Source: an uncultured Eubacteriales bacterium (GTDB taxonomy: Bacteria; Bacillota; Clostridia; Oscillospirales; CAG-272). From it: a stretch of 59,654 nt of DNA. The stretch's first letter is position 1, and each line of letters opens with the position of its first letter. Shown here piece after piece: positions 24,794 through 31,580 of this stretch. The stretch is taken from positions 1 through 59,654 of the forward strand of contig CAKSSY010000004.1 in the NCBI GenBank assembly GCA_934489945.1, read 5' to 3'. The notes under the pieces were generated by a model. The model had not been told where the DNA came from. It was given only the letters and a program-made list of their open reading frames with translations, and did not search any database. The translations under genes were made by a program, and so were the position numbers.

Positions 24794-26014
24794 ATGACAA
24801 TTTACGATGAACTGGTCGCCCGCGGACTTATCGCTCAAGTGACAGACGAAACAGAGATAAAGGAACTCATCAATCACGGGAAAGCCACCTTCTATATCGG
24901 TTTTGACCCTACAGCAGACAGTCTCCATGTCGGTCATTTTATGGCTCTTTGCCTGATGAAACGCTTGCAGATGGCGGGCAATAAACCCGTAGTGCTGATC
25001 GGCGGCGGAACCGGTTATATCGGCGACCCCTCCGGCAGAACCGATATGCGTACTTTGATGACACCCGAAATTATCGCCCATAACTGTGCCTGCTTCAAAA
25101 AACAGATGGAGCGTTTTATTGAATTCGGCGAAGATAAAGCCATTATGGTCAACAACGCCGATTGGTTGCTCAAACTGAATTATGTGGATCTGTTGCGCGA
25201 TGTCGGTGCTTGCTTCTCGGTCAATAATATGCTCCGCGCCGAATGTTACAAACAGAGAATGGAAAAGGGACTGTCCTTCCTGGAATTCAACTATATGATC
25301 ATGCAGTCTTACGATTTTTATTACCTGTATCAGAACTACGGTTGCAATATGCAGTTCGGCGGCGACGATCAATGGTCCAATATGTTGGGCGGTACCGAAC
25401 TGATTCGTAAGAAACTCGGAAAAGATGCGTATGCCATGACCATCACCCTTCTGCTCAACTCGGAAGGGAAAAAGATGGGTAAAACGGCAAACGGTGCCGT
25501 TTGGCTGGATCCGAATAAGACAAGCCCCTTCGATTTCTACCAGTATTGGCGTAATGTCGGGGATTCGGATGTTCTGAAATGTATTCGTATGCTGACATTC
25601 CTGCCCCTCTCACAGATTGACGAAATGGATAAGTGGGAAGGCTCTCAGCTCAACCGTGCTAAGGAAATTCTCGCTTATGAGCTGACAAAACTGGTTCACG
25701 GTGAGGAAGAAGCCGAAAAAGCACAGGCAAGTGCGCGCGGACTGTTCGGCGGTGCTGCCGATACCGAGCATATGCCGACTGTTACCCTGACCGATGCCGA
25801 TTTGACAGATGGCGGCATTGACATTCTCTCTCTTCTCACCCGTGCCGAACTTGTTTCCTCGAAATCCGAGGCAAGACGTGCGGTGGAACAGGGCGGCGTC
25901 ACCGTTGACAGTGAAAAAATTACCGACATCAAAAAGGTGTACGGAAAAGAAGCACTTTCTGCCGGACTCCTCGTCAAACGAGGCAAAAAGAACTTCAAGA
26001 AGATCGTTCTGTAA
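24794..26014 (+). CDS. tyrS: Tyrosyl-tRNA synthetase
   Basis: Charges tRNA-Tyr. 406 residues. Seen: Rossmann class I catalytic domain with FYIGFDPTADSLHVGH (Tyr34, Asp38, HVGH at 45-48), QFGGDDQWSNM for tyrosine and ATP binding, KKMGKT as the KMSKS-type loop, and a C-terminal S4 domain (SKSEARRAVEQGGVTVDS). I start at 24794 with AAAGGA upstream rather than at the in-frame ATG at 24776. Transcribed from its own promoter. Confidence 0.97.
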   Translation: MTIYDELVARGLIAQVTDETEIKELINHGKATFYIGFDPTADSLHVGHFMALCLMKRLQMAGNKPVVLIGGGTGYIGDPSGRTDMRTLMTPEIIAHNCACFKKQMERFIEFGEDKAIMVNNADWLLKLNYVDLLRDVGACFSVNNMLRAECYKQRMEKGLSFLEFNYMIMQSYDFYYLYQNYGCNMQFGGDDQWSNMLGGTELIRKKLGKDAYAMTITLLLNSEGKKMGKTANGAVWLDPNKTSPFDFYQYWRNVGDSDVLKCIRMLTFLPLSQIDEMDKWEGSQLNRAKEILAYELTKLVHGEEEAEKAQASARGLFGGAADTEHMPTVTLTDADLTDGGIDILSLLTRAELVSSKSEARRAVEQGGVTVDSEKITDIKKVYGKEALSAGLLVKRGKKNFKKIVL

Positions 26015-26030
26015 ACGTCTGTAGTTCCAT

Positions 26031-26075
26031 AAAAAACACTCACATCCGTGCTTTCGTTCCGGTGTGAGTGTTTTT
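26031..26075 (+). terminator. Terminator after tyrS
   Basis: AAACACTCACA (stem) pairs with TGTGAGTGTTTTT (26063-26075), 17 bp after the tyrS stop. Confidence 0.85.
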
Positions 26076-26096
26076 GGGTTTGTAATCTGAACTTAT

Positions 26097-26306
26097 GGGG
26101 CTGTTAAAAACATCGAATTTTTAACAGCCCCTCCAAAATACCGGACGGGATTCCGGTATTTTGGAGGCGATCTTAGTCGTTTTTGCCTCTGTGCCCTTGT
26201 TTTTCGATTTTCTTGGCGGCAAAACAGCGATTTTCAGCCGCCGAAACCAAAGCCGTTATGGGGTGTTAAAAAACTCATTTTGAGTTTTTTAACACCCCAT
26301 AACGGC
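26097..26306 (-). repeat. Palindrome-ended dispersed repeat, copy A
   Basis: One of three related elements of about 205 bp (with 31350-31555 and 47796-47998). In the orientation of the other copies it reads on the minus strand. Ends: a perfect 26-bp-arm palindrome (26252-26277/26281-26306) and a 14-bp-arm hairpin GGGGCTGTTAAAAA/TTTTTAACAGCCCC (26097-26110/26118-26131). A third, 15-bp-arm hairpin lies at 26130-26144/26153-26167. The interior matches copy C over TTTTGCC...AAAATC...CAAAA.CGAC...ATCGC. No coding potential. It sits between convergent tyrS and spoVAE, and with the tyrS terminator fills the 313-bp gap. Confidence 0.8.
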
Positions 26307-26327
26307 AATAGATTTTTTCGGTCATTT

Positions 26328-26684
26328 TCAGGATTTCGGTTTGCTTTTGAAAAAGATGGCGGCAAGAAAACCGAAAATCAATGCCGCCGAAATTCCGCCC
26401 GCCGCCGCCGACATACCGCCCGTGAGTGCGCCGAGAAGTCCCTTCTCGGCAACTGCCTCCCGAACTCCCTTTGAGATCAGGTATCCAAAACCGGTCAACG
26501 GAACGCTGGCACCCGCACCGGCAAACTCCACAAGAGGTTTATACAGCCCGACCGCGCCGAGAATCACACCCGCAACCACATATCCCACAAGGATCCGCGC
26601 CGGCGTGAGTTTGGTCTTGTCAATCAGAATCTGTGCAACGACACAGAAAAGTCCTCCCACTGTAAATGCCCAGACATAGTTCAT
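26328..26684 (-). CDS. spoVAE: Stage V sporulation protein AE (SpoVAEb-type)
   Basis: Integral membrane component of the SpoVA channel that moves calcium dipicolinate into the forespore and out at germination. 118 residues. Seen: several membrane segments with LTPARILVGYVVAGVILGAVGLY, the glycine-rich FAGAGASVPLTGFGYLISKGV, and GLLGALTGGMSAAAGGISAAL, diagnostic of SpoVAE/AC. The ATG at 26682-26684 overlaps the spoVAD stop (ATGA), so translation is coupled. The longer upstream frame is inside spoVAD and not real. Ends with the basic tail FFKSKPKS. Confidence 0.93.
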   Translation of the reverse strand: MNYVWAFTVGGLFCVVAQILIDKTKLTPARILVGYVVAGVILGAVGLYKPLVEFAGAGASVPLTGFGYLISKGVREAVAEKGLLGALTGGMSAAAGGISAALIFGFLAAIFFKSKPKS

Positions 26685-27673
26685 CCGTTTTCCCCTCCTC
26701 TCAGTTCCACTAAATGCGCAATTGCCGGAATCGCATCCCCCTGCATGATGCTCGATGGGCTCATCATCGCTCCCGTTGCCATCAGCAGAACCCGCTTCAA
26801 CTCTCCTCTTTCCAGACGTGGAACAAGATAGGACGCCGCCACGGTAGCGGCACAACCGCATCCGGAGCCTCCGGCGTGTTTGTCCTGTGTCCCTTTGGAA
26901 TAGATGACCCGACCGCAATCGGTATATTGATTGCGTATATCATAGCCTCCCGCCAGCATCAGGTCGCACAAAATCGCGCCGCCCTCCCAACCGAGATCGC
27001 CACTCACAATCATGTCGTAATCATTCGGAACGGTTCCCGTCTCTTCAAAAAATCTTGTCAATGTGTCTACTGCCGCGGGAGCCATCGCCGCTCCCATGTT
27101 GGCGGAATCCCGTATTCCCTTTTCCACAACAATGCCGGGCAAGGCGCGCCGCACACGTACTTTGCCTCCCGAACCGATCAGAAAAGCACCCGCCCCCGTC
27201 ACCGTCCATTGTGCGGTCGGTGTGCGTTGCGAACCGTACTCAATCGGACTGCGGTACTGCCGTTCTGCCGTGCAGTTGTGCGAAGAAGCGACCGACGCAC
27301 ATTTTTCAAACCACCCGCCGCTATGCAATACCGACGCGAGAATCAGTCCCTCCACCGCCGTCGAACAAGCACCGTACAAGCCAAAATACGGAATATTGTA
27401 CTTCATCAGTCCGTATGCCGACGCCACACATTGATTGAGAAGATCTCCCGCAAGTAACGCTCCGATTTCCTCCTCCTTCGTCTTTCCTTTCAGAAGCACC
27501 AGTCCGAGTGCCCGGCGTTGCATCTCACTTTCGGAACGTTCCCATGTGTCCTTTCCAAAACGGTCGTCCTCGTCAAATTCGTCAAACAGTTCCCCTAAAG
27601 GTCCCTCATGCTCCGTCTTTCCTACCACCGATGCCGATGCGAGGATCGTGGCGTTCAAATCCATCAGTCTCAT
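26681..27673 (-). CDS. spoVAD: Stage V sporulation protein AD
   Basis: Peripheral thiolase-fold protein that binds dipicolinic acid in the SpoVA complex. 330 residues. Seen: LNATILASASVVGKTEHEGPLG at the N-terminus, YFGLYGACSTAVEGLILAS with the thiolase-like Cys, the SSHNCTAERQYRSPIEYGSQRTPTAQWTVTGAGA block and VSGDLGWEGG, all SpoVAD hallmarks. Start at 27671-27673 with GGGAAGG about 10 bp upstream. Only spoVAE follows; spoVAC, which normally precedes spoVAD, is not here because the next gene upstream is divergent. Confidence 0.95.
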   Translation of the reverse strand: MRLMDLNATILASASVVGKTEHEGPLGELFDEFDEDDRFGKDTWERSESEMQRRALGLVLLKGKTKEEEIGALLAGDLLNQCVASAYGLMKYNIPYFGLYGACSTAVEGLILASVLHSGGWFEKCASVASSHNCTAERQYRSPIEYGSQRTPTAQWTVTGAGAFLIGSGGKVRVRRALPGIVVEKGIRDSANMGAAMAPAAVDTLTRFFEETGTVPNDYDMIVSGDLGWEGGAILCDLMLAGGYDIRNQYTDCGRVIYSKGTQDKHAGGSGCGCAATVAASYLVPRLERGELKRVLLMATGAMMSPSSIMQGDAIPAIAHLVELRGGENG

Positions 27674-27720
27674 TTTGCCAAACCCTTCCCTATTTGTTTT
27701 TCGCAAATAGTTTGGGCAAA
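27674..27720 (-). promoter_or_regulatory. Hairpin over the spoVAD ribosome binding site
   Basis: Directly upstream of the spoVAD ATG the minus-strand leader can fold: CTATTTG/CAAATAG arms (27690-27696/27704-27710) extended by TTTGCC(C)AAAC pairing to 27674-27720. The GGGAAGG ribosome binding site falls inside the 3' side. Translation control is inference. Confidence 0.5.
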
Positions 27721-27743
27721 AATGACTTGTTTTATGTATGACA

Positions 27744-27772
27744 TTGACGCTGTGAGAAAAATGTGGTACAAT
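27744..27772 (+). promoter_or_regulatory. Sigma-A-type promoter of the two-subunit ABC exporter
   Basis: TTGACG (27744-27749), 17 bp, TACAAT (27767-27772), TGG before the -10; 31 bp upstream of the first ABC gene. Confidence 0.8.
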
Positions 27773-27802
27773 ATTTTTGAAATATAAAGGATTGGTAACT
27801 GT

Positions 27803-29518
27803 ATGAAACTTCTTGCCCGTTATCTGCACCCTTACAAGGAATTCATCGCCGTCAGTATGTTTCTCAAGGCGATCGGAACCGTTGCCGAGTTGATTATTCC
27901 GTATATCTCGGCTCATATTATCGACGATATTGTACCGACACAAAGCGTAAAGCGCATTGTTTTGTGGGGCTTCGGTATGATCCTCTGCGCTGCGGCGGCT
28001 CTTGCCTTCAACGCCGTTGCCAATTGTATGGTCTCCCGCACTTCACGGAACTTTACCCGTCAGCTCCGCCATGATCTCTTTGAAAGCACGATGAATCTCT
28101 CCTGCCGTGAAGCAGATCGGCTTACCGTCCCCAGTCTTGAGTCCCGTCTCACTTCCGATACCTATAACCTGCATCAGATGGTCGGTACCATTCAACGTCT
28201 CGGTATCCGTGCGCCGCTTTTGCTCATCGGCGGTATCGCCATCACACTGGTTCTCGACCATACTCTTTCGCTGGTCATGATCACTACGCTTCCTTTTATC
28301 ACAGTGGTCGTGTTGTTTATTACCAAAAAAGGAGTTCCTCTCTACAGCGGCGTGCAAAAAAAGGTGGACGATATGACCCGGATCGTCAGAGAAGACGCCC
28401 AAGGCATCCGCGTAATCAAAGCACTTTCCAAAAAAGATCATGAACGTGCCCGTTTTGATGTCGCCAATCACGCACTGGCGGATATGGAAAAGAGAGCCGA
28501 CATCACCATGGGGCTTTCCCGTCCCGTTATGCAGCTTTTTCTCAATCTCGGACTTGTCGGAGTCGTTCTGGTCGGTGCTTTCCGCGTGAATGACGGACTG
28601 ACACAACCCGGAAAAATCATTGCTTTTCTGCAATATTTCACTCTCATTTCCAATGCTATGCTTACGCTGACCCGAATTTTTGTCATTTACTCCAAGGGTC
28701 TTGCCTCTTCAAAACGCGTGGAGAAAGTTCTTGATGCCAAAAGCGAACTGACAATCCGCTCCGAAAGCAAAAAGCGAAAAGAACCTTATATTCGTTTCGA
28801 CAATGTTTCCTTCTCCTATTTTGACGGCAAACCCATTCTGCACGATTTTGACTTTTCCTTGGAAAAAGGACAAACACTCGGCATTATCGGTGCCACCGGC
28901 AGTGGAAAAAGTACCGTCATTAAACTCCTTATGCGTTTTTACGATGTCACAACAGGCAGTATCCGGATCGACGGACGAGATATTCGTGAAATTTCCGATG
29001 CCGAACTGCACAAACACTTCGGCGTTGCACTCCAGAATGATTTTTTCGGAGCTACTACCGTCCGCGAAAACATAGATTTCGGCAGAAACCTGCCGGAGAA
29101 AGAAATCCGGAAAGCGGCAGAACGAGCACAGGCAAGTGAGTTTATCAACACGTTTCCGGAAGGATACGATCACGAGATTTCCGCCAAGGGAACCAATATC
29201 AGCGGCGGACAAAAACAACGCCTGCTGATTGCCCGTGCGCTCGCCAAAGACCCCGACATTCTGATTCTGGATGACTCCTCCTCTGCCCTCGACTATAAGA
29301 CCGACCTTCTTCTTCGCCGTGCCATTGCCGAGGAAAATCAAAACACCACCGTAATCCTGATTGCACAGCGCGTCAGTACAGTGATGAATTCCGACCTTAT
29401 CCTTGTTCTCGATGAAGGCAGAATCATTGGTGCAGGTAAGCATGACGAACTGCTTGCCGGATGCGGAATTTATCGTGAGATCAGTGAATCACAGATGGGA
29501 GGTGCCATCCTTGAATAA
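27803..29518 (+). CDS. Heterodimeric ABC exporter, subunit with degenerate Walker B and switch residues
   Basis: Membrane exporter half of 571 residues: six-helix ABC transporter type 1 domain (about 1-310), then nucleotide-binding domain with Walker A GATGSGKST and signature ISGGQKQR. Odd: Walker B reads ILILDDSS, with Asp in place of the catalytic Glu, and the switch His is Gln (LIAQRVST). That is the pattern of the non-catalytic-site subunit in heterodimeric exporters such as BmrC/D, LmrC/D and TM287/288. The partner gene overlaps by 8 bp. Substrate unknown; multidrug or lipid-like export is inference. Confidence 0.92.
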   Translation: MKLLARYLHPYKEFIAVSMFLKAIGTVAELIIPYISAHIIDDIVPTQSVKRIVLWGFGMILCAAAALAFNAVANCMVSRTSRNFTRQLRHDLFESTMNLSCREADRLTVPSLESRLTSDTYNLHQMVGTIQRLGIRAPLLLIGGIAITLVLDHTLSLVMITTLPFITVVVLFITKKGVPLYSGVQKKVDDMTRIVREDAQGIRVIKALSKKDHERARFDVANHALADMEKRADITMGLSRPVMQLFLNLGLVGVVLVGAFRVNDGLTQPGKIIAFLQYFTLISNAMLTLTRIFVIYSKGLASSKRVEKVLDAKSELTIRSESKKRKEPYIRFDNVSFSYFDGKPILHDFDFSLEKGQTLGIIGATGSGKSTVIKLLMRFYDVTTGSIRIDGRDIREISDAELHKHFGVALQNDFFGATTVRENIDFGRNLPEKEIRKAAERAQASEFINTFPEGYDHEISAKGTNISGGQKQRLLIARALAKDPDILILDDSSSALDYKTDLLLRRAIAEENQNTTVILIAQRVSTVMNSDLILVLDEGRIIGAGKHDELLAGCGIYREISESQMGGAILE

Positions 29519-31343
29519 ACAACTGCGCGGCTTTACCAAAGCTACACATACCGAAGATGCGCCTGCCAAAAATGTGCGGATTGCCGTCATCAAACGTCTC
29601 GGGAAATATCTGTTCCGGTACAAATTCTCGGTTCTTCTGATTCTCGCCCTGATGCTGACCTCCAATATTTTGGCTCTTGCCGCGCCAAAGCTCTCGGGCA
29701 AAGCAATTAACGCAATGGCACCGGGAATCGGTGCAGTCGACTTTGACAGCGTAATCCGCTATGTGGTTCTGATGGCGATTTGTTACCTCATTTCGGCTGT
29801 CTTCTCCTATATATTGTCAATTCTGATGACATCGCTCAGTAAAAAAATCGTTTACACCATGCGTCGTCAGGTTTTTGAAAGATTGACAGAACTTCCGGTT
29901 TCTTTCTTCGACAGCCATGCCACAGGCGACATTATCAGCCATATTTCTTATGATATCGATGTGGTAAATGTTTCGCTCTCGCATGACCTGTTGCAAGTTC
30001 TCACAAGCGTTGTGACAGTGATCGGCTCGCTCATCATGATGCTCTCGATTGCGCCGGCTCTTCTTATTGTTTTCTTTTTCACGGTGCCGGCATCCATCCT
30101 GTTTGCCAAGTGGAAAACTGCCCGCACAAGACCGTTGTTCCGCAAACGCTCCGCGTCATTGGGGGAACTCAACGGATACGCCGAGGAAATGCTCTCCGGA
30201 CATAAAACCGTAAAAGCCTATGGACGAGAAGAAATCTTTCTTGGGCAGTTTGATGAGAAAAATGAACGTGCCGTTACCGATTATTATAACGCCGAATTTC
30301 AGGGTTCCTTCATGGGACCCGTGGTAAACTTCATAAACAATGTCTCCATTTCGATGGTGGCAATGCTGGGCGGAATTTTCTATATGCTGACCATGACAAG
30401 GGGAGCCGCATTTCCCGCCATCCTCCGCGTACAGCTCGGTGACGTCGGTTCCTTTATCCAGTATTCCCGCAAATTTTCGGGACCGATCAATGAATTTGCC
30501 AACATTCTGCACGATCTGCAATCCGCCTGTGCCGCGGCAGAACGGGTATTCAACATTTTGGACGAAACTCCCGAAAAGCCGGATGCCGAAGGCGCAAAAG
30601 ACCTTGAATTTGTCAGCGGAAATGTTGACATTGACCATGTCCGCTTCGGCTATACTCCTCAGAAAACCGTCATTCATGACCTTGATCTGCACGTCAAAGC
30701 CAATACAACCGTTGCCATCGTGGGACCAACGGGCTCCGGCAAAACCACCATCATCAATCTGTTGATGCGTTTTTACGATGCCGACGCGGGAAGCATCCGA
30801 ATCGACAATCAAGACATCTGTCGCGTCACGCGTGACAGTCTGCGCCGCACCTACGCCATGGTTCTCCAGGAAACATGGCTGTTCTGCGGAACCATCCTTG
30901 AGAATATTACCTACGGCAAGGATACTGCAACGCGTGAAGAGGCAATTCGGGCGGCGAAAGCGGCAAAGATACATACTTATATCGAATCTCTCCCCAACGG
31001 CTATGATACACTTCTGACCGACGACGGCATCAACATATCCAAGGGACAAAAACAGTTGATAACCATTGCACGGGCAATGCTTTCGGATGCCCCCATTCTG
31101 ATTCTTGACGAGGCGACCTCCAACGTCGACTCGCGCACCGAAATTCAGATTCGCGAAGCAATGAACACGCTGATGGAAAACCGCACCTGTTTTGTCATAG
31201 CTCACCGCCTTTCCACCATCCGCAATGCAGACCGGATTCTGGTATTCAAAGATGGAAATGTGATCGAACAAGGAAGTCACGATGAGCTGATGAAAATGAA
31301 TGGTTTTTACGCGTCTCTTTATAACTCTCAGTTCGTAAAATAA
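29511..31343 (+). CDS. Heterodimeric ABC exporter, subunit with canonical Walker B (TTG start)
   Basis: Partner half-exporter of 610 residues with an N-terminal extension, a six-helix membrane domain (about 50-330), and a nucleotide-binding domain with Walker A GPTGSGKTT, Walker B ILDEATSNVD and switch VIAHRLSTI. Its signature is ISKGQKQ rather than SGGQ. In the heterodimer this altered signature would pair with the partner's degenerate Walker B, giving one weak and one active ATP site. I choose a TTG start at 29511, 5 bp after GGGAGGTG; an ATG at 29403 lies deep inside the upstream gene. Confidence 0.9.
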   Translation: MNKQLRGFTKATHTEDAPAKNVRIAVIKRLGKYLFRYKFSVLLILALMLTSNILALAAPKLSGKAINAMAPGIGAVDFDSVIRYVVLMAICYLISAVFSYILSILMTSLSKKIVYTMRRQVFERLTELPVSFFDSHATGDIISHISYDIDVVNVSLSHDLLQVLTSVVTVIGSLIMMLSIAPALLIVFFFTVPASILFAKWKTARTRPLFRKRSASLGELNGYAEEMLSGHKTVKAYGREEIFLGQFDEKNERAVTDYYNAEFQGSFMGPVVNFINNVSISMVAMLGGIFYMLTMTRGAAFPAILRVQLGDVGSFIQYSRKFSGPINEFANILHDLQSACAAAERVFNILDETPEKPDAEGAKDLEFVSGNVDIDHVRFGYTPQKTVIHDLDLHVKANTTVAIVGPTGSGKTTIINLLMRFYDADAGSIRIDNQDICRVTRDSLRRTYAMVLQETWLFCGTILENITYGKDTATREEAIRAAKAAKIHTYIESLPNGYDTLLTDDGINISKGQKQLITIARAMLSDAPILILDEATSNVDSRTEIQIREAMNTLMENRTCFVIAHRLSTIRNADRILVFKDGNVIEQGSHDELMKMNGFYASLYNSQFVK

Positions 31344-31349
31344 CCGTTT

Positions 31350-31555
31350 GTTGAAGAAGAAAAGGCGGTGTTAAAAAACTCTTTTTGAGTTTTTTAACAC
31401 CGCCTTCAACATAAATCCTGACGATCTGACCGACACCGCCGGTTTGTTGCAAAAGAGAACAACAGGCGAAAACGACCGGAATTACGTTAAAAATGCCGGC
31501 ATCCCGAACGGTAGCTTTGAGGGGCGGGTAAAAACACCGAGTTTTTACCCGCCCC
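31350..31555 (+). repeat. Palindrome-ended dispersed repeat, copy B
   Basis: Ends: an 18-bp-arm perfect palindrome (31364-31381/31387-31404) flanked by GTTGAA and TTCAAC, and a 15-bp-arm hairpin GGGGCGGGTAAAAAC/GTTTTTACCCGCCCC (31521-31535/31541-31555). Downstream of the first palindrome the series TTAACACCGCCTTCAACAT...CCTGACGA matches copy C closely. It fills the gap between the convergent ABC exporter and infB, so it probably acts as the terminator for both. Confidence 0.85.
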
Positions 31556-31580
31556 GTTTCACTTTAGCGTCTGTCTTCTG

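Noticed and set aside
31246..31452. Minus-strand reading frame over repeat copy B, with protein-level likeness to one over copy C (47752-47940 region)
   Set aside because: The likeness comes from the shared repeat DNA. There is no ribosome binding site, the frames run into neighbouring genes, and the copies carry palindromes unlike coding sequence.
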